DNA from: Rhodobacterales bacterium
Lineage (GTDB): Bacteria; Pseudomonadota; Alphaproteobacteria; Rhizobiales; Stappiaceae
Direction of reading: 5' to 3'
Assembly (NCBI GenBank): GCA_008107755.1
Contig: VIRH01000095.1
Coordinates: 1 to 64,000, forward strand
Length of the DNA stretch: 64,000 nucleotides
Shown here: positions 54,053-62,765 of the stretch, in pieces
How positions within the stretch are numbered: the first letter of the stretch is position 1
Layout of the letters: each line of letters begins with the position of its first letter
Notes under the pieces: generated by a model
What the model was told of the DNA's origin: nothing
Seen by the model: the letters and a program-made list of their open reading frames with translations, nothing else
Databases searched by the model: none
Position numbers and translations under genes: made by a program

Positions 54053-54793
54053 TCAGCCTTGCTTTCGGCCGTATAGAAGCCATTCGGCGTTTCCGTCTCC
54101 GCCCTTGACCGGCGAGGGGACGAGATCGCCCGATTGCCATCCCGGAACCTCTGCGAGCCAGTTCTGCAGCTCGTCGGCGACGTTTTCGGCGATGTCGGGG
54201 GCGACGAGACCGCCTTTCCCGATCCGATCCTTGCCCGCTTCGAACTGGGGTTTGACCAGAAAGATGCCCTCGGCACCGGGAGCTGCAAGGGCAAGAGCCG
54301 GGGGCAGGGCAAGTTTCAGGGAAATGAAGCTGACGTCTGAAACGATCAGGTCCGGAGCGTCAGCGCCCAGATCGTCCGGGCAGAGGTCGCGGGCATTGAG
54401 GCCGTCGCGTGCCCGAACACGGGCATTGCCGCGCAGGCTCTCGTGCATCTGGTCGTGGCCGACGTCAATCGCATGAACCATGGCCGCGCCCCGTTCCAGA
54501 AGCACTTGTGTGAACCCGCCTGTCGAGGCGCCGATGTCGAGGCAGACCCGGTCCTGCGGGTCGACGCGGAAACGGTCCAGGCCCTCGATAAGCTTCAGGG
54601 CTGCGCGTGACACATAGCCTGAAGCGGGATCCGAAACCCCGATGGCTGCATCCGCACCGACCTTTTGCGCAGGCTTGAGGCAGACGGCTCCTTCGACGGT
54701 AACGGTTCCGCGCAGGACAGCGTCCCGTGCTCTTGCGCGGCTCGGGAAATGGCCCGTGTCGACAAGATGCTGGTCGAGTCGTTGTCTGGACAT
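54053..54793 (-). CDS. tlyA: TlyA-family rRNA 2'-O-methyltransferase (hemolysin A)
   Basis: The 246-residue protein has an S4 RNA-binding domain (RLDQHLVDTGHFPSRARARD) and an FtsJ-like methyltransferase domain with LDIGASTGGFTQVLLERGA, VSDVSFISLKLALPP and FLVKPQFEAGKD. It methylates ribosomal RNA and so affects sensitivity to capreomycin-type drugs. The start at 54793 matches the family MSRQRLDQ. In related genomes it sits directly after dxs; here about 3.7 kb separates the two. Confidence 0.92.
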   Translation of the reverse strand: MSRQRLDQHLVDTGHFPSRARARDAVLRGTVTVEGAVCLKPAQKVGADAAIGVSDPASGYVSRAALKLIEGLDRFRVDPQDRVCLDIGASTGGFTQVLLERGAAMVHAIDVGHDQMHESLRGNARVRARDGLNARDLCPDDLGADAPDLIVSDVSFISLKLALPPALALAAPGAEGIFLVKPQFEAGKDRIGKGGLVAPDIAENVADELQNWLAEVPGWQSGDLVPSPVKGGDGNAEWLLYGRKQG

Positions 54794-54842
54794 GCAGGGT
54801 GTCTCTGGAGAAGGATGGAGGGAGGGAGGCCTTGAGGCCGGG

Positions 54843-54980
54843 TCAGCCGAAGCAGTTGGCAAACGCCGAGATCAAGCGGTCGACGTAGATCCGCTCACCT
54901 GCATAAAGCCACAGGGACACCGAAAGCGCGACAAGGATCGTCGCGCCTGCGGTCAGTCCGAGATAGAGCGGCATACGCAT
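54843..54980 (-). CDS. Small membrane protein of 45 residues
   Basis: A short frame between SCO1 and tlyA encodes a polar start, one membrane segment (YLGLTAGATILVALSVSLWL) and a cytoplasmic or periplasmic tail ending FANCFG. It lies 32 bases after the SCO1 stop on the same strand. The codon pattern is GC-rich in third positions like its neighbours. A second ATG at 54974 is possible. The ribosome site is weak. No family is recognised. Confidence 0.5.
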   Translation of the reverse strand: MRMPLYLGLTAGATILVALSVSLWLYAGERIYVDRLISAFANCFG

Positions 54981-55012
54981 GGCTGTTGCTTTGGTTCACC
55001 GTCCGCGCCCGG

Positions 55013-55639
55013 TCAGGATGTCGACGACGCGTTGTCGATCAGGCGGCGCAGCTTCTTGAGGGAATTTTCCTCCGCTTCGCCGTAGGCAATGGTCCCAACG
55101 AACTTGTTGTCCGCATCCATCAGGTAGATTCCAGCGGAATGGTCCATCGTATAGTCGCCATCGTCAAGAGGCACCTTCTTCGAATAGACCCGATACTCCT
55201 TCAGAATCTTGTCCACCTGTTCGCGCGAACCGGTCAACGGAACGATCCGCTTGTCGAAAGCCCAGACGTAGTCCCGCATGACTTCCGGTGTGTCGCGTTC
55301 CGGATCAACGGTGACGAAGGCGTAGTTCAGCTTGCCCGCGTCATCGCCGAGTTCTTCCATCCATCCCTGCAATTCAGACAAGGTGGTGGGGCAGACATCG
55401 GGGCAGAAGGTAAAGCCGAAGAATATGACCGTCGGCTTGCCGGTAAAGGTCTTTTCGGTGACGGTTTCGCCGTTGCCGTCGATCAGTTCGAACGGTCCGC
55501 CGATCGATGCAAGCGGCTCGACCAGCCCGCCGGTCCCCTTGCCGTCGCTAGCCTGCAGGTAGACGAGATATCCGGAAACGACGGCCAGGGCGGCAACTGC
55601 CGCCCAGGCCACGTACCGGAAGAGTTTCAAACCAGACAT
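55013..55639 (-). CDS. SCO1/SenC family copper chaperone
   Basis: The 208-residue protein has an N-terminal membrane anchor (about 8-27) and a thioredoxin fold with the copper-binding FGFTFCPDVCPTTL (CxxxC) and the later His in MDHSAGIYLMD. It delivers copper to the CuA site of cytochrome c oxidase in the periplasm or reduces its cysteines. It is in one group with the PCuAC chaperone gene directly upstream, whose partner role in CuA assembly is established. Confidence 0.93.
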   Translation of the reverse strand: MSGLKLFRYVAWAAVAALAVVSGYLVYLQASDGKGTGGLVEPLASIGGPFELIDGNGETVTEKTFTGKPTVIFFGFTFCPDVCPTTLSELQGWMEELGDDAGKLNYAFVTVDPERDTPEVMRDYVWAFDKRIVPLTGSREQVDKILKEYRVYSKKVPLDDGDYTMDHSAGIYLMDADNKFVGTIAYGEAEENSLKKLRRLIDNASSTS

Positions 55640-55674
55640 GATTTATTCTCTCCTGGTGAAAGCCGAAAGCCGGC

Positions 55675-56199
55675 TTATTTCATCTCGCCATGGTCCATTT
55701 TGCTGTGGTCCATCTTGCTGTGATCCATGCCCTCATGCGACTGGGTTTTGGCACCCATCTTAGCGACATCAAGTTCGACTTCGAGGTCGCCTGCCTTTTC
55801 GAATGTCAGTACGACCGGCACCTTGGTGCCTTCCTTGAAGGACTGGTTGAGCCCCATGAACATGATGTGCAAGCCGCCCGGCTGAAGTGTCACGGTTTCG
55901 CCGGCCGGGATGGGAATGCCGTCCTTCAATTCACGCATTGTCATGACACCGTCGGTAACGGCCATTTCGTGAAGTTCGACCTTGTCGGAAACATCCGAGG
56001 AGGCCGCAACGAGTTGGTCGTCTTCGGAGCCGTTGTTCGTGACCTCGACGAAGCCGCCGCCGGCCTTGGCTTTGGGCGGTGTTGCACGAGTCCAGGTCTG
56101 CGAGACGGTAAGATCGCCGACCTTGTAATCCATGGCAAATGCGGACGTACAGACGAGCGACAGGGCAGCTGCCGCAGTGAGCGTTTTCAGGAAATTCAT
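55675..56199 (-). CDS. PCuAC copper chaperone with His/Met-rich tail
   Basis: The 174-residue protein has a signal peptide ending ALSLVCTSAFA and a PCuAC domain with the copper residues in VELHEMAVTDGVMTMREL and GGLHIMFMGL. The C-terminus has three MDHSKM/MDHGEM-type units, an extra His/Met copper site known to help some PCuAC proteins take Cu(II). It lies 35 bases before the SCO1 gene and overlaps the end of the upstream frame. Confidence 0.93.
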   Translation of the reverse strand: MNFLKTLTAAAALSLVCTSAFAMDYKVGDLTVSQTWTRATPPKAKAGGGFVEVTNNGSEDDQLVAASSDVSDKVELHEMAVTDGVMTMRELKDGIPIPAGETVTLQPGGLHIMFMGLNQSFKEGTKVPVVLTFEKAGDLEVELDVAKMGAKTQSHEGMDHSKMDHSKMDHGEMK

Positions 56200-56635
56200 C
56201 TTGTGTTCCTTGGTATCTGAAAATTCGTCGGAAAGGGGTCAAGACCAGGGAAGACGGTGGTGCGCGTATGGCAGCGCTGCCGGAGCGGCGGGCTTGAGCC
56301 CAGGTCAGCAAGCGCGCTGGCGCAGGTTGGACATCCGGCTGGCCGATATCAACCTTTCCGGGGTCATCACCTGCAAGAGCGGGCGCGAGCGCACAGGCAT
56401 GCGTGCAGACAGGACCGCATTGGCAGGAGGTGATGTCGTGACCTGCGGGCAGGGTTTCCTGCTGGCTGGACGGCTGGCAAAGGCTGGTCAGTCCCGCCGC
56501 CGCGGCGGCTTCGGGCGACAGTGACGTCGCCAGCATCAGCAGGCAAAGGCGGAGCACGAAGGCAAGCGCCGCGAGCGCCACCAGCGGGTGGCGTTCCCGG
56601 CGCAGTATCTGCAGTCGTGTGGTCCGCGCGTTCAT
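55931..56635 (-). CDS. DUF2946-like Cys-rich membrane protein, overlapping PCuAC
   Basis: The frame runs from the ATG at 56635 for 234 residues. Its first 125 residues look genuine: basic start, membrane segment (LVALAALAFVLRLCLLMLAT), and a Cys/His cluster (SLCQPSSQQ, then HDITSCQCGPVCTHAC) as in DUF2946-type copper-linked proteins. Such proteins normally stop near AAIRAPP. Here the frame has no stop there and continues 269 bases into the PCuAC gene in another frame. The true C-terminus is therefore uncertain. Confidence 0.55.
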   Translation of the reverse strand: MNARTTRLQILRRERHPLVALAALAFVLRLCLLMLATSLSPEAAAAAGLTSLCQPSSQQETLPAGHDITSCQCGPVCTHACALAPALAGDDPGKVDIGQPDVQPAPARLLTWAQARRSGSAAIRAPPSSLVLTPFRRIFRYQGTQDEFPENAHCGSCPVARLYVRICHGLQGRRSYRLADLDSCNTAQSQGRRRLRRGHEQRLRRRPTRCGLLGCFRQGRTSRNGRYRRCHDNA

Positions 56636-56717
56636 TCCCCGGCTATAGGCCGGATGCGGTTCCAAGTCGAGCGGCGAAACCGCGCAGTTGCTTTTACTGA
56701 TCGACCCCACGTTGGCG

Positions 56718-58127
56718 TCAGGGCGCGTTCGGCTTGCCGTCCGTCGCCTTGCCGTCCTCAGGGGAAACCGTTTCCCCTGAGGCACTGTCTGCAGACGCTG
56801 CCTGGTCGTTGTCCGGGTCGTCGCTTTCCTGCGTCTCGAAATTGTAGATGTCGTCTTCGTATGCCGGAAACTCTTCCGGAGAAATGACATATTCTTCGGT
56901 TTCCGCATCGAGCGGCTCGGGCGAAATGACCGAACCAACCTGCGCCGTTGCCGCGTACTCGAAGTCTGTCTTCTCGTCGGCCGTGAGGGCGACGCGGGTG
57001 AAGACACGCGTGATGATGAAACCGACCATCAGGACATTGGCCCCGATGATCATGATGTAGAGCCCGGAGGGGCCGGTAAAACTCATGATGCCGGAGGCGA
57101 GCAGCGGGCCGGCAATCGATCCGATGCCGAACGACAGAAGCATGCCCGACGATGTTGCGACGAAATCTTCGGCGGCCGCGTGGTCGAAGGCGTGGGCGAC
57201 AGCGATCGCGTAGAGCGGCTGGCAGAACATGCCGACCAGGAAAGCGCTTGCCAGTGCAAGCCTGAAGTCGCTCGGCGAGAAGAAGACGATTGCGAGCGAG
57301 GCAACTGCGGTGGCAACACCCAGACCAGCCAGAACGAGACGACGGTCGAGCTTGTCGGACAGCCGTCCGACCGGCCACTGGGCGACAAGACCGCCGGCAA
57401 CAATCGCTGCGGCGTAGAACGCGGCTTCCTTCGTCGAGAGGCCGATCTGCGAGCCGTAAAGCGAGGACAGCGTTAGCAGCGCGCCCTGGGATGCGCCGAT
57501 GAACAGGACGCCGACAAAAGCCGCCGGAGAGTTCTTGTAGAGCTTGACTGGCTGGAATTTGACCAGCGTGATCGGGGCAGGCTGGTTCGACGTTGTCAGC
57601 GAAACAGGCATGACCGCAAGACTGACCATCACGGACGCAATCGCGAAGGGCACGAAATCCGCAATGTTCATCGTCGCGATCGAGATCTGACCAAACATCA
57701 GCGCACCGAACAGGATGACGATGTAGATGGACATGACCGTGCCGCGGTTCTCGTTGGTCGCCGTTTCGTTGAGCCAGCTTTCCACGATCATGTAGAAGCC
57801 TGCGAGGCTGAAGCCGGAAATGACACGGATCGCCATCCAGGCGTAGGGGTCGATCAGCACCGGATGAAGGATGGCGGCAGCGGACATCAGCGAGACGAGC
57901 GCCGCGAAGGCCCGGATATGTCCGGCGCGCATGATGACGAGCGGCGCACCGAGACAGCCCAGCACCATACCGAAGAAGTAGGCCGACGAAACCAGACCGA
58001 TCTCGAAATTGGTGAAGTAATACCGGTCTGCAGCCAGGGGCAGCAGGGTGGTCTGGATGCCGTGCCCGAATATGAGCAGGGCAACGGACAATAACAGGGC
58101 GGACACGGAAAGGAGTGTCTGGGCCAA
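56718..58127 (-). CDS. MFS transporter with acidic C-terminal tail
   Basis: The 469-residue protein has twelve membrane segments and resembles YcaD-like major-facilitator proteins (LLPLAADRYYFTNFEIGLVS; VAQWPVGRLSDKLDRR). The last 80 residues are acidic and Pro/Ser-rich, probably cytoplasmic. The start is TTG at 58127, with GGAGG 5 bases upstream; no ATG has a comparable site. The substrate is unknown. It lies between dxs and the copper genes on the same strand. Confidence 0.85.
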   Translation of the reverse strand: MAQTLLSVSALLLSVALLIFGHGIQTTLLPLAADRYYFTNFEIGLVSSAYFFGMVLGCLGAPLVIMRAGHIRAFAALVSLMSAAAILHPVLIDPYAWMAIRVISGFSLAGFYMIVESWLNETATNENRGTVMSIYIVILFGALMFGQISIATMNIADFVPFAIASVMVSLAVMPVSLTTSNQPAPITLVKFQPVKLYKNSPAAFVGVLFIGASQGALLTLSSLYGSQIGLSTKEAAFYAAAIVAGGLVAQWPVGRLSDKLDRRLVLAGLGVATAVASLAIVFFSPSDFRLALASAFLVGMFCQPLYAIAVAHAFDHAAAEDFVATSSGMLLSFGIGSIAGPLLASGIMSFTGPSGLYIMIIGANVLMVGFIITRVFTRVALTADEKTDFEYAATAQVGSVISPEPLDAETEEYVISPEEFPAYEDDIYNFETQESDDPDNDQAASADSASGETVSPEDGKATDGKPNAP

Positions 58128-58480
58128 GGCTGCCTCCGGTTCAATCAGGCACGCCGCAGTGCCGGTCACGCGGGCTCCGTATAGGCCATCAACGCATCCG
58201 GATGCAGTTGCCATCGGCAATAAAACAAAAGCGCCGGCGGAAACCGACGCGTTCGAACTCTTGATCCAGCATTTTCAGTTCTGCTGTCGAGTGTCAATCA
58301 CGTTTGCTTGGCTTGTTGCGGCAACGCGTCGACCCGGCCCAACAAAGGGTGGAGAAGTGGCATGAGGGGCGTTTGACGGCCTTTGACAAAGCCCATGGCA
58401 GCCCGGCCCGTCGGGTCGAAGATATGTCACGAGCCCGACGTGGTGGCCGGAGGCCTCAGCAGATCGACAGACGAATCGCG

Positions 58481-60400
58481 TCAGGCCCGTTGCGGTGCGC
58501 TCAAGGCTTCCGTGCCAAGTGCGGTGAAGACCGTTCTCATGATCCCGTCGCAGTCGAGACCCGCACGGGCATACATGAGTTCCGGCTTGTCCTGGTCCAG
58601 ATAGGTATCCGGCAGGTTCAGCGCCCGGATCTTCAGCCCGCCGTCGAGAAGGCCTTCTTCCGCCAGTCGCGTCAGAACATGGCTTCCGAAGCCGCCGGCC
58701 GATCCTTCCTCGATCGTCACCATGACCTCGTGCTCGCGCGCAAGGCGGCGGATCAGATCCATGTCCAGCGGTTTGGCGAAACGTGCATCGGCGACGGTCG
58801 TGGACAGTCCGGCTGCGTCCAGTTCGTCCGCAGCCTTCAGGCATTCCTTCATCCGGCCGCCGAAGTTCAGCAGGGCAACCTTGGTGCCTTCCCGCCGGAT
58901 GACACCCTTGCCGATCTCCAGCACGCTGCCGCGTTCGGGAAGATCCAGCCCGACGCCTTCTCCGCGCGGGTAGCGGAAGGAGATGGGGCCCTCGTCATAG
59001 GCGACGGCCGTGGCGACCATGTTGCGAAGTTCGACTTCGTCCGACGCCGCCATGACCACGAAACCGGGCAGACAGGTCAGGAAGGCCGTGTCGAAGGCGC
59101 CGGCGTGGGTTGGCCCGTCGGCTCCGACAAGGCCCGCCCGGTCGATCGGAAAGCGGACTGGCAGCTTCTGAATGGCCACGTCGTGGACGACCTGGTCGTA
59201 GGCGCGTTGCAGGAAGGTGGAATAGATCGCCGCAAAGGGCTTGAAGCCTTCCGTCGCCATGCCGGCGGCAAAGGTCACGGCATGCTGCTCGGCGATGCCG
59301 ACATCGTAGGTGCGTTTCGGGAAAGCTTCGCCGAAGAGGTCCAGCCCGGTGCCATCCGGCATGGCAGCGGTGATGGCCACGACCTTTTCGTCGTGTTCGG
59401 CTTCCTTGATCAACGAGGTCGCGAAGACGTTCGTGTAGCTCGGAGCATTCGCCTTTGGCTTGGACTGCTTGCCCGTCACGACATCGAACTTGGCAACGCC
59501 GTGATACTTGTCCTTCGCGCCTTCGGCCGGGGCGTATCCCTTGCCCTTTTGCGTCACCGCGTGGATCAGCACCGGGCCATGATGATTGTCGCGAACATTC
59601 TTCAAAATGGGCAGAAGATGTTCCAGGTTGTGACCGTCCACCGGGCCGACGTAATAAAAGCCGAGTTCCTCGAACAGCGTTCCGCCGGTCCAGAAGCCGC
59701 GGGCGAATTCTTCGGCGCGGGCAGCCTTTTCGAAAAACGGTTTGGGCAGGTTCTTGACGAGATGCTTCGCCGCATCGCGCAGGGACTGATACGTCGGCCC
59801 GGAAACGAGCTTCGCCAGATAGGCGGACATGGCGCCCACGGGCGGGGCGATGGACATGTCGTTGTCGTTCAGGATGACGATCAGCCGGGAGCCCAGATGC
59901 CCGGCATTGTTCATGGCTTCATATGCCATGCCGGCGGACATGGCGCCGTCGCCGATCACGGCGATGACATTGTTGTCCTTTTCCTTCAGGTCCCGGGCAG
60001 CGGCCATGCCGAGCCCGGCGGAAATCGACGTCGAAGAATGCGCCGCGCCGAACGGATCATAGGAGCTTTCGGCCCGCTTCGTGAACCCGGAGAGGCCGTT
60101 GCCCTGTCGCAGCGTGCGAATGCGGTCACGCCGTTCCGTCAGAATCTTGTGCGGATAGCACTGGTGCCCGACATCCCAGATGACCTTGTCTTCGGGTGTG
60201 TCGAAGACGTAATGCAGCGCAACCGTCAGCTCGACGACACCGAGGCCGGCACCAAGGTGCCCGCCGGTCATCGAAACCGTGTCGATCGTCTCCGTGCGGA
60301 GCTCGTCGGCAAGCTGCCTCAGATCCGCTTCGCTGAGCGCGCGCAAATCGGTGGGAGAATTGACCTTGTCGAGAAGAGGCGTATCGGGCTTGGAAGTCAC
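58481..60400 (-). CDS. dxs: 1-deoxy-D-xylulose-5-phosphate synthase
   Basis: The 639-residue ThDP enzyme condenses pyruvate and glyceraldehyde-3-phosphate, the first step of the MEP isoprenoid pathway and a source of thiamine and pyridoxine precursors. Seen are [11 protein letters not shown], the ThDP motif [18 protein letters not shown], the catalytic Glu in [16 protein letters not shown], and the C-terminal [16 protein letters not shown]. The GTG at 60400 matches the usual start; an ATG at 60442 has no ribosome site. Confidence 0.95.
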   Translation of the reverse strand: MTSKPDTPLLDKVNSPTDLRALSEADLRQLADELRTETIDTVSMTGGHLGAGLGVVELTVALHYVFDTPEDKVIWDVGHQCYPHKILTERRDRIRTLRQGNGLSGFTKRAESSYDPFGAAHSSTSISAGLGMAAARDLKEKDNNVIAVIGDGAMSAGMAYEAMNNAGHLGSRLIVILNDNDMSIAPPVGAMSAYLAKLVSGPTYQSLRDAAKHLVKNLPKPFFEKAARAEEFARGFWTGGTLFEELGFYYVGPVDGHNLEHLLPILKNVRDNHHGPVLIHAVTQKGKGYAPAEGAKDKYHGVAKFDVVTGKQSKPKANAPSYTNVFATSLIKEAEHDEKVVAITAAMPDGTGLDLFGEAFPKRTYDVGIAEQHAVTFAAGMATEGFKPFAAIYSTFLQRAYDQVVHDVAIQKLPVRFPIDRAGLVGADGPTHAGAFDTAFLTCLPGFVVMAASDEVELRNMVATAVAYDEGPISFRYPRGEGVGLDLPERGSVLEIGKGVIRREGTKVALLNFGGRMKECLKAADELDAAGLSTTVADARFAKPLDMDLIRRLAREHEVMVTIEEGSAGGFGSHVLTRLAEEGLLDGGLKIRALNLPDTYLDQDKPELMYARAGLDCDGIMRTVFTALGTEALSAPQRA

Positions 60401-60585
60401 GCTTTCGTTGGCTCCGGGAATTGAAACTTGGCGGGCAGGCATACACCAACAGCATATAGGGCGCAAACAAGCGCGATGAAATGCGGAGTTGGACGTTTTT
60501 GTTTTTCGCCAGGTGAAAGTATCGCAGGGATGAAGCAGGCGTGGGTGACGTGCGCGACAATTATCGCTGTCGATACTTGCGGTTT

Positions 60586-60710
60586 TTGACAGGAATCACC
60601 CTTTTGGGTGATGCGTGGCATTTGTTTCTGGCATATTGGATAAGTTGTGGTCGATGGGGCCACGTGCACAGTGATCAACTTGGGGTCGTATAACTACGAC
60701 CCCATTTTTT
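60586..60710 (+). ncRNA. Candidate small RNA with its own terminator
   Basis: A perfect TTGACA (60586-60591) is followed by a hairpin ATCACCC-TTTT-GGGTGAT (60595-60612), a further dyad GTGG/CCAC (about 60647-60664) and a strong terminator. Both flanking protein genes run leftward, so the rightward terminator serves neither. The -10 element is weak and the 5' end is not defined; if TTGACA is the promoter, the transcript would begin after the first hairpin. Confidence 0.4.
60682..60710 (+). terminator. Strong orphan terminator on the plus strand
   Basis: Perfect nine-base arms GGGGTCGTA and TACGACCCC enclose TAAC and are followed by A and six T. On the minus strand no T-run follows, so the direction is rightward. 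Confidence 0.85.
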
Positions 60711-60793
60711 ATGCATAGCCCACTGTGGCCCCACGAAAAATGCAGGTGAACCATACGTCATATTGTGCTTTAAGGTCAATATGTCTGTTCTGC

Positions 60794-61993
60794 TCAGAAC
60801 AGGCCGGAGAGTCTGTAGACGACGCCGGCCAGTTCAAGTTGTGTATGCACGCCTGTCTTTTCGTATATGCGCCGGAGATGAGTCTTGGCTGTATTTCGGG
60901 TGATTCCGAGCCGGTCGACGGTGTCGTTCATCGAGCCGGTAAGCGTCAGGTAGCGCGCCAGACGGGCTTCCGAATGGGAGAGGTCATGGTGCTTTTGCAG
61001 AAGACGTTCGACTTCTTCGGGAATTTCTTCAGGCGCGCTTACCCGCAGGAGGTACCAGGCGTCACCCGCCCGCCCGGACCTTGGGTTCGGCACTTTTCGT
61101 ATGCTGACGCGCTTCAGGACGCTGTCCGGTTCGGTGAAATAGACCGACCGTGACGGCTGGACGGAATTTGCATTTGGCGCATGCGTCGGGGGCGCGCCGG
61201 AGATGAGTGCCTGAAGGCAGTCCTCAACCTGTTTGTTCTTGAGCACCAGCTTGCTGCCGTGCCGTTCGACGATGTCGTGGGCCACAAGGACATCGACCGC
61301 GCCGGTCGTATGCGCAAGCGTGTCACCTTCCGCTGTGATCAGCACGGCAGGTCCATCGACGGCACTGACCAGCGCAATGAGAACCTGCTTGTCGATCCGA
61401 AGGGTCTCCTGCTGGAAATAATTGCTCAGGCCAAGAGTTATGGCGCGAACCAGCCTCTGGAAAGTCTCGGCTGACGTCGCCGGATCGATCATGTCTGGGG
61501 TATGGCGGGTGAACACGCAGCCGAACAGGATCGTTGAGGTTTCTGTGCGCCAGATCGGCGCCAGAACGCCAGGTGATCCACGCAGCGACTCTGACAATTG
61601 CTGGCGCTGCGGTTCTTCAAGTATGGGGCGTTGCTCCCTCCTACCCTGGTAGAGCGGCGGGGCAAGATCTTGCGGCACCTCGAGATGAACTGGAGGCTGC
61701 TCAAGCTGCAGCTTGCAATAGGGATAGAAGAGCGACGCTTCGTTCAGAAGAAAATGCAATACGGTGCGCCCACCCTCCGTCTTGATCTGCCGGAGGACGT
61801 CGCTGATCATGTGTGCGGGAAACGCTCCGCCAAATCGGGAAGTATGGTTTCCCGTTTCGTCGAATTCGGACAGAAAGGCCCTGCAATCGAGCTTCGTTTC
61901 AATCAAACTCAGGATCTCGGGCCAACCGCCGGATTGCAAATTCCCTTCAAGCACACGTATTAGTAGTTTTACTTCGTCTATGTGTCTAAGCAT
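60794..61993 (-). CDS. LuxR-type transcriptional regulator
   Basis: The 399-residue protein has a long N-terminal sensory part without a recognised domain (about 1-320) and a C-terminal LuxR helix-turn-helix (about 335-395) with LSHSEARLARYLTLTGSMND and ITRNTAKTHLRRIYEKTGVH. It does not look like an acyl-homoserine-lactone receptor. The ATG at 61993 is used; a TTG two codons earlier is the only other option. It lies between dxs and xseB. Confidence 0.87.
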   Translation of the reverse strand: MLRHIDEVKLLIRVLEGNLQSGGWPEILSLIETKLDCRAFLSEFDETGNHTSRFGGAFPAHMISDVLRQIKTEGGRTVLHFLLNEASLFYPYCKLQLEQPPVHLEVPQDLAPPLYQGRREQRPILEEPQRQQLSESLRGSPGVLAPIWRTETSTILFGCVFTRHTPDMIDPATSAETFQRLVRAITLGLSNYFQQETLRIDKQVLIALVSAVDGPAVLITAEGDTLAHTTGAVDVLVAHDIVERHGSKLVLKNKQVEDCLQALISGAPPTHAPNANSVQPSRSVYFTEPDSVLKRVSIRKVPNPRSGRAGDAWYLLRVSAPEEIPEEVERLLQKHHDLSHSEARLARYLTLTGSMNDTVDRLGITRNTAKTHLRRIYEKTGVHTQLELAGVVYRLSGLF

Positions 61994-62393
61994 GGGCAAA
62001 TAGAATGTATCTGCTATTTATCGCGCAATTGATATTTTTATTTTTAAATATTTTTGAGTGTACGGCAACTGACTGGAGTCGAAGTCGGTTCGATAAAGCT
62101 ATGAAAAAAGTCTGAATGATGATCAAGCCACTCATTCAGTTCATGGCGGTGGCATCATGATTCCGAGTTCGACTTAAGTTTAAATGTTCGAGTCAGAGCT
62201 TCACTTTGCCTGACTTGGTTAGGCAAAGAATTGGCAAGCCGGTATCGGCGCGGCGCTTCGCACTGCGCGCATCTTGTGAGTTCAGGAAGTGACGAGTTTC
62301 CAAGAGGCCTGCGCGGCAGCGTAGAGCGCGCGGCAAGAGCGTTGCCGGCCGCATCAGCGTCCAGGTCGTGTTTTTGCGAGGAAGAAAAACGCG
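61994..62393. other. AT-rich intergenic region upstream of the LuxR-type gene
   Basis: These 400 bases hold the LuxR-gene promoter in an AT-rich part (61994-62120), an inverted repeat at 62204-62228, and a GC-rich part up to xseB. Open frames are Arg/Ser-rich and unconvincing. Confidence 0.5.
62204..62228. repeat. Inverted repeat upstream of the LuxR-type gene
   Basis: CTTTGCCTGA and TTAGGCAAAG (one G-T pair) enclose CTTGG. It may be the end of the xseB transcript or an operator of the regulator gene; there is no T-run. Confidence 0.4.
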
Positions 62394-62642
62394 TTACTGG
62401 GGGTCGAGAGTGGTCGTGCCGGTGGCTTCGCCGTTCTGGCCAAGCTGAATTTTCTCGACCTTGGCTTCCGCGGATTTCAGCAGGGTGTCGCAGTGTTTGC
62501 GCAGTGCGTCTCCACGCTCGTACATGTCGATGCTGCGCTCCAGGGGAACGTTCCCCTGTTCCAGCTCGCGCACGATCGTTTCCAGCTGCTTCAGGGCCTC
62601 TTCGAAGGAAAGCGCGGAAATATCTGTGGCGGCGTCGGTCAT
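62394..62642 (-). CDS. xseB: Exodeoxyribonuclease VII small subunit
   Basis: The 82-residue protein has the XseB pattern: [20 protein letters not shown] then [20 protein letters not shown]. It is a helical partner of XseA in the nuclease that degrades single-stranded DNA. The ATG at 62642 matches the family start. In many alphaproteobacteria dxs follows immediately; here a LuxR-type gene lies between. Confidence 0.95.
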   Translation of the reverse strand: MTDAATDISALSFEEALKQLETIVRELEQGNVPLERSIDMYERGDALRKHCDTLLKSAEAKVEKIQLGQNGEATGTTTLDPQ

Positions 62643-62765
62643 CTGTACGGTCCCTGTTCTTGCTCTCGAGGGGAAAGTTGCGGCTGAGGACGCCAAGGTC
62701 AAGGCTTCAATCGCGCCAGATGGCAATCATCCCCGTCGTTTTGATCTTCGCAGGCGTTCAGCCGA

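Larger units (their letters stand above)
60401..60793. other. Intergenic region with candidate small RNA, dxs / LuxR-type gene
   Basis: The left part is the dxs leader and promoter. The right part carries a candidate rightward small RNA ending at the terminator at 60682. No protein frame here is convincing. Confidence 0.5.

Noticed and set aside
58304-60424. Long rightward open frame of about 700 codons opposite dxs
   Set aside because: Antisense to a complete dxs, with low-complexity basic composition and no recognisable motif.
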